A stretch of 64,000 bases of DNA, taken from positions 6,297,417 to 6,361,416 of the forward strand of contig NZ_CP012201.1 of the NCBI RefSeq assembly GCF_001191005.1. Direction: 5' to 3'. Every line of letters begins with the position of its first letter. The stretch's first letter is position 1. The notes beneath the pieces are model-generated. The model saw only the letters and a program-made list of their open reading frames with translations. It was not told the DNA's origin and searched no databases. The DNA is from Massilia sp. NR 4-1 (GTDB lineage Bacteria; Pseudomonadota; Gammaproteobacteria; Burkholderiales; Burkholderiaceae_D). Shown here in pieces: positions 8,211 to 17,490 of this stretch. The translations under genes were made by a program, and so were the position numbers.

Positions 8211-8241
8211 ATTCAAACGAAAAATGCTCTATATTGAAACG
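8211..8241. promoter_or_regulatory. Spaced direct repeats between MBL-fold gene and lysR
   Basis: ATTCAAACG (8211-8219) and ATTGAAACG (8233-8241) are nearly identical and start 22 bases apart, about two helical turns. They lie in the 105-base divergent intergenic region, where a LysR-type regulator would be expected to bind. Binding is inferred from position only. Confidence 0.35.
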
Positions 8242-8263
8242 GTTTGTTGCATGAATCGATCAT

Positions 8264-9169
8264 ATGGATAAAATCGCCGCCGCCGAAGTCTTTGTCGCCA
8301 TCGCCGAACGGGGCAGCATGGTGGCCGCCGCCGACGCCCTCGATATGTCGCGCGCCATGGTGACGCGCTACCTGGCCGAGATGGAGGAGTGGGCCGGCGC
8401 CCGCCTCCTGCACCGTACCACGCGCCGCCTGAGTCTGACGGCCGCCGGCGAGGTGACGCTGGTGCGCTGTCGCGATATGCTGACGCTGGCGGCCGCCATG
8501 TCCAGCGCGGCCGGCGAAGACCCGGATTCGCCCCATGGCCTGCTGCGCATGGCTTGCGCCCAGTTCCTGGCCCAGGGCGCGCTGGCCGGCGCCGTGCGTG
8601 CCTTCCTGGAACGCTATCCGCGCACCAGCATCGATCTGCAGGTGGATAACCGCTCGGTCAACCTGGTCGAGCAGCGCATCGACCTGGCGATCCGCATCAC
8701 CAATGCGCTGGAGCCGAGCATGATTGCGCGCCGCCTAGCCGATTGCGCCTCGGTGGTGTGCGCCGCACCCTCTTATATACAGAAGCATGGCGAGCCGCGA
8801 ACGCCCGCCGAGCTGGCCGCCCACAACTGCCTGACCTATAACTACTTCGGCAAGAGCCTGTGGCAGTTCAGCCGGGACGGGGAGGGCGTGGCCGTGCCGG
8901 TGGGCGGCAATCTGTCGTCAAACGAGTCGATGGCCCTGCTGGCTGCCACGGCCCAGGGTGTGGGGATTTCGCTGCAGCCGCGCCACGCCGCCGCCCCGCT
9001 GATTGCCGAGGGCCGGCTGGCGCTGTTATTGCCAGACTGGCAAGCACAAATGCTCGGCATCTATGGAATTTATACCTCGCGCCAGCATATGCCGGCCGCC
9101 TTGCGCGCCATGCTCGATTTTCTCGTCGACTGGTTTCACCATGATCCTGAATGGCTGGACCACGCTTAA
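8264..9169 (+). CDS. LysR-family transcriptional regulator
   Basis: This 301-residue protein has an N-terminal winged helix-turn-helix (AAEVFVAIAERGSMVAAADALDMSRAMVTRY..., residues 5-60, with RLLHRTTRRLSLTAAGE following) and a C-terminal periplasmic-binding-protein-like effector domain (about 90-295, including DLAIRI and GVGISLQPRH). It belongs to the large group whose members usually control a divergently transcribed gene, here the MBL-fold protein whose start codon is 105 bases away. The effector cannot be told from sequence. Confidence 0.9.
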   Translation: MDKIAAAEVFVAIAERGSMVAAADALDMSRAMVTRYLAEMEEWAGARLLHRTTRRLSLTAAGEVTLVRCRDMLTLAAAMSSAAGEDPDSPHGLLRMACAQFLAQGALAGAVRAFLERYPRTSIDLQVDNRSVNLVEQRIDLAIRITNALEPSMIARRLADCASVVCAAPSYIQKHGEPRTPAELAAHNCLTYNYFGKSLWQFSRDGEGVAVPVGGNLSSNESMALLAATAQGVGISLQPRHAAAPLIAEGRLALLLPDWQAQMLGIYGIYTSRQHMPAALRAMLDFLVDWFHHDPEWLDHA

Positions 9170-9252
9170 TATTCAGATATCATTGGTAAAAAGGCAGGCT
9201 GACCAAATAAAAAACATCGCGTGGACGCGACTTTTTAATGTGACGGTGGTTG

Positions 9253-9279
9253 TTGGAATACAATTCCACGTGCTATGCT
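9253..9279 (+). promoter_or_regulatory. Probable promoter and dyad upstream of odhA
   Basis: The 252-base gap before odhA holds an extended -10 (TGCTATGCT, hexamer 9274-9279) with TTGGAA at 9253-9258 as a weak -35 at 15-base spacing. A perfect dyad TGGAAT-ACA-ATTCCA (9254-9268) covers the -35. This looks like an operator placed to control the 2-oxoglutarate dehydrogenase operon. The binding protein is unknown. Confidence 0.45.
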
Positions 9280-9421
9280 AAACGACCGTTTTTGGAAATT
9301 CTGAAAGCAACAGAGCCCTTCCCCCACAACTTGATGTGCAATCCGCTAACCGGTCAGGCCGTGTCGCGGAAGGTTAGATTAACCCGCTAATCTCGCGAAG
9401 CGCGAAGAAAGGTGAGCAAGA

Positions 9422-12277
9422 ATGATGCAACAACAGACGTCCAACTCCTACCTGTTCGGTGGGAATGCGCCTTACGTAGAGGAACTCTACGAAGCGTATC
9501 TCGCTAATCCAGGTTCCGTGCCAGATAACTGGCGCGCCTACTTCGACGCCATGCAGCACGTGCCGGCTGTCGATGGCTCCAACAAACCCGACGTCGCCCA
9601 CGCCTCCGTGATCGCCTCCTTCGCCGAACGCGCGAAAGCCGGCCCGATCCGCACCGTGGTCGCTTCGGCCGACGCCGAAATGGGCCGCAAGCGCGTGGCC
9701 GCCACCCAGCTGATCGCCGCTTACCGCTACCTGGGTTCGCGCTGGGCCAACCTGGACCCGCTGCAGCGTCAGGAACGTCCATCGATCCCGGAACTGGAGC
9801 CAAGCTTCTACGGCTTCACCGACGCCGATCTGGACACCGTCTTCAACATCAGCAACACCTACTTCGGTCCTGAAACCGCTTCGCTGCGCGATCTGACCAA
9901 CTTCCTGCGCGACACCTATACCCGCTCCATCGGCGCGGAATATATGTACATCTCCGACCCGGCCGAAAAGCGCTGGCTGCAGGAACGCCTGGAATCGATC
10001 CGCTCGACCCCGAACTTCACCGCCGAGAAGAAAAAGCACATCCTGGAGCGCCTGACCGCCGCTGAGGGCCTGGAACGCTACCTGCACACCAAATACGTCG
10101 GCCAGAAGCGCTTCTCGCTGGAAGGCGGCGAGACCTTCATCGCCTCCATCGACGAGATCATCCAGCGCGCCGGCGAAAAAGGCGTGCAGGAAATCGTCAT
10201 CGGCATGGCCCACCGCGGCCGTCTGAACGTGCTGGTCAACACCCTGGGCAAGGCCCCGAAAGACCTGTTCGAAGAATTCGAAGGCAAGCATGGCGACGAC
10301 CTGCCGGCCGGCGACGTGAAATACCACCAGGGCTTCTCGTCCGACATCTCCACCGCAGGCGGCCCGGTCCACCTGTCGCTGGCCTTCAACCCATCGCACC
10401 TGGAAATCGTCAACCCTGTGGTTGAAGGTTCGGTGAAAGCCCGCATGGACCGCCGCGGCGACGTGCATGGCGCGCAAGTGCTGCCGATCCTGGTGCACGG
10501 CGACGCCGCTTTCGCAGGCCAGGGCGTTGTGATGGAAACCCTGAATCTGGCGCAGACCCGCGGCTACGGCACGGGCGGCACGGTGCACATCGTGATCAAC
10601 AACCAGATCGGTTTCACCACTTCCGACCCGCGCGACGCGCGTTCCACCATCTACTGCTCCGACGTCGTGAAGATGATCGAAGCGCCGGTGCTGCACGTGA
10701 ACGCCGACGATCCTGAAGCCGTGGTGCTGGCCTCGCAAATCGCGATGGACTACCGCCAGCAGTTCCAGAAGGATATCGTGGTCGATATCATCTGCTACCG
10801 CAAACTGGGCCACAACGAGCAGGACACCCCGGCGCTGACCCAGCCGCTGATGTACAAGAAGATCGCCAAGCACCCAGGCACCCGCAAGCTGTACGCGGAC
10901 AAGCTGGCGGCCCAGGGCGTGATCGCGGCCGATGGCGGCGACACCATGGTGGCCGCCTACCGCGACGCCATGGACGCCGGCAAGCACACCGTCGATCCAG
11001 TGATCTCCAACTTCAAGAACAAGTACGCCGTCGACTGGCTGCCGTTCCTGAACCGCAAGTGGAGCGACGCCGCCGACACCGCCGTGCCGCTGACCGAACT
11101 GAAACGCCTGGCCGGCCGCATCACCACCGTGCCGGAAGAATTCAAGGTCCACTCGCTGGTGGAAAAAGTGCTGGGCGACCGCGCTGCCATGGGCCGCGGC
11201 GAACTGAATCTGGACTGGGGCATGGGCGAGCACCTGGCTTACGCCTCGCTGGTATCGTCCGGCTACGCCGTGCGTCTGACCGGCCAGGACGCCGGCCGCG
11301 GCACCTTCGTGCACCGCCACGCCGTGCTGCACGACCAGAACCGCGAACGTTGGGACGCCGGCATCTACGTGCCGCTGCAGAACATCGCCGAGAACCAGGC
11401 ACCGTTCACCGTGATCGACTCCGTGCTGTCCGAAGAGGCGGTGCTGGGCTTCGAATACGGCTACTCGACCGCCGAGCCGAACACCCTGACCATCTGGGAA
11501 GCCCAGTTCGGCGACTTCGTCAACGGCGCCCAGGTGGTGATCGACCAGTTCATCAGCTCCGGCGAAGTGAAGTGGGGCCGCGCCTCCGGTCTGGTGATGA
11601 TGCTGCCGCACGGTTACGAAGGCCAGGGTCCGGAGCACTCCTCCGCACGCCCAGAGCGCTTCCTGCAGCTGTGCGCCGACAACAATATGCAAGTGGTGCA
11701 GCCGACCACCGCGTCGCAGATCTTCCACCTGCTGCGCCGCCAGATGGTGCGCCAGTTCCGCAAGCCGCTGGTCATCATGACCCCGAAATCGCTGCTGCGT
11801 AACAAGGATGCGGGTTCGCCGTTGGCCGAACTGGCCAAAGGCGCCTTCCAGACCGTGATCGGTGAAGTCGATGAGAAGATCGACGCCAAGAAGGTCAAGC
11901 GCGTGATCGCCTGCTCCGGCAAGGTGTATTACGACCTGGCCAACGCCCGCAAGACCCGCGGCCAGACCGACACCGCCATCGTGCGTGTCGAGCAGCTGTA
12001 TCCGTTCCCGCACAAGGCCTTCGCTGCCGAACTGAAAAAGTTCCCGAACCTGGCCGAAGTGGTGTGGGCGCAGGACGAGCCGCAGAACCAGGGTCCTTGG
12101 TTCCAGATCCAGCACAACATCTTCGAGTCGATGGATGCGGGCCAGCGCCTGGCGTATGCCGGCCGTCCTGCTTCCGCGTCGCCGGCTGTCGGCTACTACG
12201 ACAAGCACTACGCCCAGCAAAAAGACCTGCTGGAAACGGCGTTCTCGAAGCTGAAGGGCTTCATCCTCACCAAATAA
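9422..12277 (+). CDS. sucA: 2-oxoglutarate dehydrogenase E1 component
   Basis: This 951-residue thiamine-diphosphate enzyme (also called odhA) decarboxylates 2-oxoglutarate and passes the succinyl group to the lipoyl domain of E2. The N-terminal E2-binding peptide (SNSYLFGGNAPYVEELYEAY), the EIVIGMAHRGRLNVLVNTLG region, GDAAFAGQGVVMETLNL and the diphosphate-binding VINNQIGFTTSDPRD are all typical. The later transketolase-like and C-terminal domains (GYEGQGPEHSSARPERFLQL, then VWAQDEPQNQG) are complete. AAAGGTGA lies before the ATG. First gene of the odhA-odhB-PspC-lpd operon. Confidence 0.98.
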   Translation: MMQQQTSNSYLFGGNAPYVEELYEAYLANPGSVPDNWRAYFDAMQHVPAVDGSNKPDVAHASVIASFAERAKAGPIRTVVASADAEMGRKRVAATQLIAAYRYLGSRWANLDPLQRQERPSIPELEPSFYGFTDADLDTVFNISNTYFGPETASLRDLTNFLRDTYTRSIGAEYMYISDPAEKRWLQERLESIRSTPNFTAEKKKHILERLTAAEGLERYLHTKYVGQKRFSLEGGETFIASIDEIIQRAGEKGVQEIVIGMAHRGRLNVLVNTLGKAPKDLFEEFEGKHGDDLPAGDVKYHQGFSSDISTAGGPVHLSLAFNPSHLEIVNPVVEGSVKARMDRRGDVHGAQVLPILVHGDAAFAGQGVVMETLNLAQTRGYGTGGTVHIVINNQIGFTTSDPRDARSTIYCSDVVKMIEAPVLHVNADDPEAVVLASQIAMDYRQQFQKDIVVDIICYRKLGHNEQDTPALTQPLMYKKIAKHPGTRKLYADKLAAQGVIAADGGDTMVAAYRDAMDAGKHTVDPVISNFKNKYAVDWLPFLNRKWSDAADTAVPLTELKRLAGRITTVPEEFKVHSLVEKVLGDRAAMGRGELNLDWGMGEHLAYASLVSSGYAVRLTGQDAGRGTFVHRHAVLHDQNRERWDAGIYVPLQNIAENQAPFTVIDSVLSEEAVLGFEYGYSTAEPNTLTIWEAQFGDFVNGAQVVIDQFISSGEVKWGRASGLVMMLPHGYEGQGPEHSSARPERFLQLCADNNMQVVQPTTASQIFHLLRRQMVRQFRKPLVIMTPKSLLRNKDAGSPLAELAKGAFQTVIGEVDEKIDAKKVKRVIACSGKVYYDLANARKTRGQTDTAIVRVEQLYPFPHKAFAAELKKFPNLAEVVWAQDEPQNQGPWFQIQHNIFESMDAGQRLAYAGRPASASPAVGYYDKHYAQQKDLLETAFSKLKGFILTK

Positions 12278-12341
12278 TAGGCAAGGCGCGCCGCGTCCAT
12301 AAGACGCGGCGCCAGAAAAATACCAAGTTACGGAGTTATAC

Positions 12342-13604
12342 ATGGCACAAATCGAAGTTAAAGTTCCTCAACTGTCGGAATCCGTCGCAGAAGCGACCCT
12401 GCTGTCCTGGCACAAAAAAGTCGGCGAAGCAGTTGCACGCGACGAAAACATGATCGACATCGAGACCGACAAGGTCGTTCTGGAACTGCCGGCCCCTAGC
12501 GCTGGCGTGGTTGTTCAGATCATCAAGAACGACGGCGCTACCGTGGTCGCTGGCGAAGTGATCGCCATCATCGATACCGAAGCAACCGCCGGCGCGACCG
12601 CACCTGTTGCTGCCGCCGCTGCTCCTGCCGCCGCCGCACCTGCTGCCGCTGCCGCACCAGCCGCCGCCACCGGCGGCGCCAAAGGCGACGTGGCCATGCC
12701 GGCCGCCGCCAAGATACTGTCCGAAGCCGGCCTGTCCGCTTCCGACGTTGCCGGTTCCGGCAAAGACGGCCGCGTGACCAAGGGCGACGCCCTGGCTGCC
12801 GCCGCCGCACCGAAACCAGCGGCACCGGCACCGCTGGCACCAGCCGCTGCCAAGCCGGCACTGCAGAAAATCGCCGCGCCAGTGGGCGCCCTGAACCTGG
12901 GCGACCGTCCGGAAGAGCGCGTGCCGATGAGCCGTCTGCGCGCCCGTATCGCCGAGCGCCTGGTGGAGTCGCAATCGACCAACGCCATCCTGACCACCTT
13001 CAACGAAGTGAATATGCAGCCAGTGATGGACCTGCGCACCAAGTACAAGGACAAGTTCGAGAAAGAACACGGCGTGAAGCTGGGCTTCATGTCCTTCTTC
13101 GTCAAAGCCGCCGTGGCCGCGCTGAAGAAATACCCGATCATCAACGCCTCCGTTGACGGCAACGACATCGTCTACCACGGCTACTTCGACATCGGTATCG
13201 CCGTCGGTTCGCCACGCGGCCTGGTGGTGCCGATCCTGCGCAATGCCGACCAGATGAGCATCGCCGACATCGAGAAGAAGATCGGCGAATTCGGCGCCAA
13301 AGCCAAGGACGGCAAGCTGACCCTGGAAGACCTGACCGGCGGCACCTTCTCCATCTCGAACGGCGGCACCTTCGGCTCCATGCTGTCGACCCCGATCATC
13401 AACCCGCCACAATCGGCCATCCTGGGCGTGCACGCGACCAAGGACCGCGCTGTTGTCGAAAACGGCCAGATCGTCATCCGCCCAATGAACTACCTGGCGA
13501 TGTCGTACGACCACCGTATCATCGACGGCCGCGAAGCCGTGCTGGGCCTGGTGGCCATGAAAGAGGCGCTGGAAGATCCAGCCCGCCTGCTGCTGGACCT
13601 GTAA
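12342..13604 (+). CDS. sucB: Dihydrolipoamide succinyltransferase (E2 of 2-oxoglutarate dehydrogenase)
   Basis: This 420-residue core subunit (odhB) transfers the succinyl group to CoA. It has one lipoyl domain with the modified lysine K44 in IETDKVVLELPAP, an Ala/Pro-rich hinge (about 80-110), a peripheral-subunit-binding domain (AAKILSEAGLSASDVAGSGK, about 120-160), a second hinge and a catalytic domain ending with SYDHRIIDGREAV, where H391 and D395 are the active-site pair. Length and order are normal. It follows odhA by 64 bases. Confidence 0.98.
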   Translation: MAQIEVKVPQLSESVAEATLLSWHKKVGEAVARDENMIDIETDKVVLELPAPSAGVVVQIIKNDGATVVAGEVIAIIDTEATAGATAPVAAAAAPAAAAPAAAAAPAAATGGAKGDVAMPAAAKILSEAGLSASDVAGSGKDGRVTKGDALAAAAAPKPAAPAPLAPAAAKPALQKIAAPVGALNLGDRPEERVPMSRLRARIAERLVESQSTNAILTTFNEVNMQPVMDLRTKYKDKFEKEHGVKLGFMSFFVKAAVAALKKYPIINASVDGNDIVYHGYFDIGIAVGSPRGLVVPILRNADQMSIADIEKKIGEFGAKAKDGKLTLEDLTGGTFSISNGGTFGSMLSTPIINPPQSAILGVHATKDRAVVENGQIVIRPMNYLAMSYDHRIIDGREAVLGLVAMKEALEDPARLLLDL

Positions 13605-13674
13605 TCGCGCGGTAAATCACCCCTGAGCTGCGGCGTTTCGGCGCCGCGGCTCCCTTATTTGGAAGAGAGGTTTC

Positions 13675-14010
13675 ATGAGCGTCTCGGAAGAAATCAAGCG
13701 CCTGCACGAGCTGCATCAGGCTGGTGCGCTGAGCGACGACGAGTTTGCCCGCGCCAAGGAGCGCCTGTTGAACGGCGCGCCGCCGTCCAGCGCCGGTTCC
13801 GACCTGGCCACGGAATTCAGCAATTTCCGCCGTTCGCGCGCGGACCGCTGGCTCGGTGGCGTGTGCGGCGGCTTGGGCCGCGCCTCCGGCGTCGAGTCCT
13901 GGATCTGGCGTCTGATCTTCTCGCTATTTACCATCTCTTTTGGATTTGGCCTGGTGATTTACATCCTGTTGTGGATATTCGTCCCGGACGAAGAACTGAT
14001 TGGAAAATAA
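13675..14010 (+). CDS. SHOCT-PspC domain small membrane protein
   Basis: This 111-residue protein joins a short SHOCT-type domain (residues 5-33, IKRLHELHQAGALSDDEFAR) to a PspC domain (about 52-105, RADRWLGGVCGGLGRASGVE and then a hydrophobic helix FSLFTISFGFGLVIYILLWI ending in VPDEEL). PspC proteins sit in the inner membrane and, in enterobacteria, sense envelope stress; SHOCT domains are thought to mediate oligomerisation. It lies between odhB and lpd, 3 bases before the lpd start, so it is cotranscribed with the dehydrogenase. Why is unclear; its function here is unknown. Confidence 0.85.
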   Translation: MSVSEEIKRLHELHQAGALSDDEFARAKERLLNGAPPSSAGSDLATEFSNFRRSRADRWLGGVCGGLGRASGVESWIWRLIFSLFTISFGFGLVIYILLWIFVPDEELIGK

Positions 14011-14013
14011 GAT

Positions 14014-15447
14014 ATGAGCAATAAACAATTCGACGTAGTGGTGATCGGCGCCGGTCCTGGCGGCTATATCGCGGCCATCCGCGCAGCGCAGCTGGGCTTC
14101 TCGGTCGCCTGTATCGACGAGTGGAGCAATGCCAAGGGCGGTCCCGCGCCAGGCGGCACCTGCACCAACGTGGGCTGCATCCCATCCAAAGCCCTGCTGC
14201 AATCGTCGGAACACTACGAACACGCGGGCCACGCCTTTGCCGAACACGGCATCGACGTTGCGGGCCTGTCGCTGAACCTGGGCCAGATGATCAAGCGCAA
14301 GGACACCGTTGTGAAGCAGAACAACGACGGCATCCTGTTCCTGTTCAAGAAAAACAAAGTGACCTTCTTCCACGGCCGCGGCGCGTTCGCCGGCGCCGCT
14401 GGCGCTGAAGGCTACCCGATCGCCATCTCCGGCCCGAGCAACGAAACCATCAACGCCAAGCAAGTCATCGTGGCCACCGGTTCCAATGCGCGCGCGCTGC
14501 CAGGCACCCCGTTCGACGAGAAACTGATCCTGTCGAACACCGGCGCGCTGGCCATCGAATCCGTACCGGCCAGCCTGGGCGTGATCGGCGCCGGCGTGAT
14601 CGGCCTGGAAATGGGTTCCGTATGGCGCCGTCTGGGCTCCAAGGTGACCGTGCTGGAAGGTCTGCCGACCTTCCTCGGCGCCGTGGACGAGCAGATCGCC
14701 AAGGAAGCCAACAAGCTGTTCACCAAACAAGGCCTGTCCATCAACCTGGGCTGCAAAATCGGCGCCATCACCACCGGCGAGAATAACGTCAAAGTGGAAT
14801 ACACCGACGCCAAGGGCGAAGCGCAGAGCGTGGTGTTCGACAAGCTGATCGTCTCGATCGGCCGTACCCCGAACACCAACGGCCTGGGCGCCGACAAGGC
14901 CGGCCTGGCGCTGGACGAACGCGGCTTCGTGACCGTGGACGACGACTGCAAAACCAATCTGCCTGGCGTCTGGGCGATCGGCGACGTGGTGCGCGGCCCG
15001 ATGCTGGCGCACAAGGCGGAAGAAGAGGGCGTTGCCGTTGCCGAGCGCATGGCCGGCCAGCACGGCCACACCAACTTCAACACGATTCCTTGGGTGATCT
15101 ACACCTCGCCGGAAATCGCCTGGGTTGGCCGCACCGAGCAGCAGCTCAAAGCCGACGGCGTCGCATACAAGGCTGGCACCTTCCCCTTCCTGGCGAACGG
15201 CCGCGCGCGCGCGCTGGGCGACACCTCGGGCATGGTGAAATTCCTGGCCGACGCCACCACCGACGAAATCCTGGGCGTGCACATCATCGGCCCAATGGCT
15301 TCCGAGCTGATTTCCGAAGCCGTGGTCGCCATGGAATTCAAGGCATCGGCCGAAGACATCGCCCGCATCTGCCACGCCCACCCATCGCTGTCCGAAGCAA
15401 CCAAGGAAGCCGCGCTGGCTGTCGATAAGCGCACCTTGAACTTCTAA
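14014..15447 (+). CDS. lpdA: Dihydrolipoyl dehydrogenase (E3)
   Basis: This 477-residue flavoprotein reoxidises the dihydrolipoyl group of E2, passing electrons to NAD+. The N-terminal FAD motif is VIGAGPGGYIAAIRAAQLG. The redox-active disulfide is C50/C55 in GGTCTNVGCIPSK. The second nucleotide-binding fold is VIGAGVIGLEMGSVWRRLG, and the catalytic His-Glu pair is H456/E461 in HAHPSLSEATKEA near the C-terminus. It is the last gene of the odh operon and precedes a strong terminator. Confidence 0.97.
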   Translation: MSNKQFDVVVIGAGPGGYIAAIRAAQLGFSVACIDEWSNAKGGPAPGGTCTNVGCIPSKALLQSSEHYEHAGHAFAEHGIDVAGLSLNLGQMIKRKDTVVKQNNDGILFLFKKNKVTFFHGRGAFAGAAGAEGYPIAISGPSNETINAKQVIVATGSNARALPGTPFDEKLILSNTGALAIESVPASLGVIGAGVIGLEMGSVWRRLGSKVTVLEGLPTFLGAVDEQIAKEANKLFTKQGLSINLGCKIGAITTGENNVKVEYTDAKGEAQSVVFDKLIVSIGRTPNTNGLGADKAGLALDERGFVTVDDDCKTNLPGVWAIGDVVRGPMLAHKAEEEGVAVAERMAGQHGHTNFNTIPWVIYTSPEIAWVGRTEQQLKADGVAYKAGTFPFLANGRARALGDTSGMVKFLADATTDEILGVHIIGPMASELISEAVVAMEFKASAEDIARICHAHPSLSEATKEAALAVDKRTLNF

Positions 15448-15460
15448 GACCGCCTTATCG

Positions 15461-15495
15461 GCCGGAACGGGTTCACAAGACCTGTTCCGGCTTTT
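15461..15495 (+). terminator. Rho-independent terminator of the odh operon
   Basis: A 12-bp stem with one G-T pair (15461-15472 with 15480-15491), a 7-base loop and a following TTTT-G-TT-G-TTTTT stretch. It begins 13 bases after the lpd stop codon. Confidence 0.9.
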
Positions 15496-15517
15496 GTTGT
15501 TTTTGAAGCGAATCCGT

Positions 15518-16615
15518 ATGAATGTCCTGGAGTTCTACCAGCACGCGCTGGAGCAGCGCGACTTCAAGGCCGACGAGGCGCAGCGCCGCGCCGTCGACCG
15601 CCTGCAGCAGTGCTATGACGAGTGGGTGGGCTACAAGGCCCAGCGCTCGAACAGCTTCAAGCGCCTGATCAACCGTCCCGACGTGCCGCGCGGCGTGTAT
15701 ATGTGGGGCGGGGTGGGGCGCGGCAAGTCCTTCCTGATGGATTCCTTCTACTCGGTGGTGCCGCTGGTGCGCAAGACGCGCCTGCACTTCCATGAGTTCA
15801 TGCGCGCCGTGCACATGCAGCTCGATGAGCTGATCGGCGTGGAAGATCCGCTCAACGAAGTGGCGCGCCGCATCGCCAAGAAATACCGCCTGATCTGTTT
15901 CGACGAGTTCCACGTCTCCGACGTGGCCGACGCCATGATCCTGTACAACCTGATGAAGGCGCTGTACGACAATGGCGTGTCCTTCATCATGACCTCGAAC
16001 TACCAGCCGGACACCCTGTATCCGGACGGCCTGCACCGCGACCGCATCCTGCCCACCATCGCCCTGCTCAAGGAGAAGATGGATGTGCTGAATGTGGATG
16101 CCGGCATCGACTACCGCGGCCGCGCGCTGGAACAGGTGCATGCCTATTACACCCCGCTCGGCGCCCAGACCGACGAGTCGCTGCGCGACGCGTACAGCCG
16201 CATCGCCGAGACGGCCGACGAAGATCCGCATATCCACGTGGAAGGCCGCGAGCTGCGCGCGCTGCGCCGTGCCGGCACCATCATCTGGTTCGATTTCGCC
16301 ACCCTGTGCGGCGGGCCGCGCTCGCAGAACGATTACCTGGAGATCGCTAGCCGCTTCCATACCGTGATATTGTCCGGGGTGCCGATGATGTCGGCGGCCA
16401 TGTCTTCGGAAGCGCGCCGCTTTACCTGGCTGATCGACGTGTTCTACGACCAGAAGGTGAAGCTGATCATGTCGGCCGAGGTCGAGCCGGAGGAGCTGTA
16501 CACCGCCGGCGTGCTGTCCAACGAATTCCATCGCACCGTGTCGCGCATCGTCGAGATGCAGTCGCGCGAATACATGGACAAGGAACAGCGCGGCGCCGCC
16601 GACGCGCTGGCCTGA
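15518..16615 (+). CDS. zapE: ZapE/AFG1-family ATPase
   Basis: This 365-residue P-loop ATPase belongs to the AFG1/ZapE family; ZapE in Escherichia coli acts on FtsZ during division under stress. The Walker A motif is GGVGRGKS (residues 64-71) and Walker B is LICFDEFHVSDVADA (about 125-139). The start at MNVLEFYQHALEQ is chosen over an in-frame start at 15494, because the latter falls in the terminator T-stretch of the odh operon. Length fits the family. It follows lpd, the usual betaproteobacterial neighbour. Confidence 0.92.
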   Translation: MNVLEFYQHALEQRDFKADEAQRRAVDRLQQCYDEWVGYKAQRSNSFKRLINRPDVPRGVYMWGGVGRGKSFLMDSFYSVVPLVRKTRLHFHEFMRAVHMQLDELIGVEDPLNEVARRIAKKYRLICFDEFHVSDVADAMILYNLMKALYDNGVSFIMTSNYQPDTLYPDGLHRDRILPTIALLKEKMDVLNVDAGIDYRGRALEQVHAYYTPLGAQTDESLRDAYSRIAETADEDPHIHVEGRELRALRRAGTIIWFDFATLCGGPRSQNDYLEIASRFHTVILSGVPMMSAAMSSEARRFTWLIDVFYDQKVKLIMSAEVEPEELYTAGVLSNEFHRTVSRIVEMQSREYMDKEQRGAADALA

Positions 16616-16644
16616 AGTCCGAACCCAAGCGCAGGACAGAAACC

Positions 16645-17346
16645 ATGCAAGTGAAAACACTGATACTCGCCGCCGTGCTGGCGGCGTCCGCCGCCCAGGC
16701 GCAGCAGATCGGCCAGGAGCCGCAAGGCGCGCCGTCCGTGCCGTCGACCCATTCGGTGGAGCAGGCCGACGCCAAGCTGGCCCAGGTCGCGCGCGAGCGC
16801 GCCGCGCTGGAGGCCGAATTCGCCGCCGGCGAAAAGGCGTGCTATGAGCGCTTCTTCGTCAATAACTGCCTGGACAAGGCCAAGGAAAAGCGCCGCGTCG
16901 GCCTGGCCGCGCAGCGCGCCATCGAGGTCGAGGCCCAGCACTTCAAGCGCCAGCATGCGGTCGATGTGCGCGACCGCGATCTCGAAGAGCGTGCCAAGAA
17001 GGATGCGGCGGAAGAGGTGGCGCGCGCCGCCAAGCCGCCGGTCAAGCGTACGGCGCCGGAAGACAAGCCGCTGCCGCGTCCGGCTGCCGTCTCGCTGGAA
17101 CAGCGCCAGGCCGCGCACGACGCCAGGATCCAGCAGCTGGAAGCGCAGGATGCCGCCAAGGCCGGCGCGCGCGCTGCGAATGTGAAGAAGTACGAGCAGA
17201 AAAAGGCCGACTCGGCGAAGCGCCAGGCCGATATCGCCGCCAAGCGTGCCGAGAAGGCCGAAAGGCTGCGCAAGCGCCAGGAAGCCGAGGCCGCGAAAGC
17301 GGCCAAGGCCCAGTCCGGCGCTGCCGCGTCCCAACCCAGGCAGTAA
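16645..17346 (+). CDS. Exported coiled-coil protein of unknown function
   Basis: I do not recognise a named family. The 233-residue product begins with a signal peptide (MQVKTLILAAVLAASAAQA). The mature part is almost entirely charged helix: an Ala/Glu-rich segment around 38-100 with two cysteines (ACYERFFVNNCLDKAKEKRR), a Pro-rich break (about 130-150), then a Lys/Arg/Ala coiled coil (AKRAEKAERLRKRQEAEAAK) to the end. It would be periplasmic. It lies 29 bases after zapE and may be cotranscribed with it. Confidence 0.75.
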   Translation: MQVKTLILAAVLAASAAQAQQIGQEPQGAPSVPSTHSVEQADAKLAQVARERAALEAEFAAGEKACYERFFVNNCLDKAKEKRRVGLAAQRAIEVEAQHFKRQHAVDVRDRDLEERAKKDAAEEVARAAKPPVKRTAPEDKPLPRPAAVSLEQRQAAHDARIQQLEAQDAAKAGARAANVKKYEQKKADSAKRQADIAAKRAEKAERLRKRQEAEAAKAAKAQSGAAASQPRQ

Positions 17347-17490
17347 GCTTTAAGCCGCTTCGCCGCCGAGGCGGCGCCGGGCTTCCCCCTGGGCCGCTCG
17401 CATGCGCCGCCGCCTTGCCAGGCCACGGCGCTGCGGCGGGCGTGGCGCCGGCGCACTCCGGCGGCGCGCGCAAGCGGCTGGCGCGGCAGC

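Noticed and set aside
9374..12343. A 989-codon open frame on the minus strand opposite odhA
   Set aside because: It mirrors the codon structure of a highly conserved plus-strand enzyme in GC-rich DNA, has a His/Gly/Val/Arg-rich composition with no family resemblance, and no ribosome binding site.
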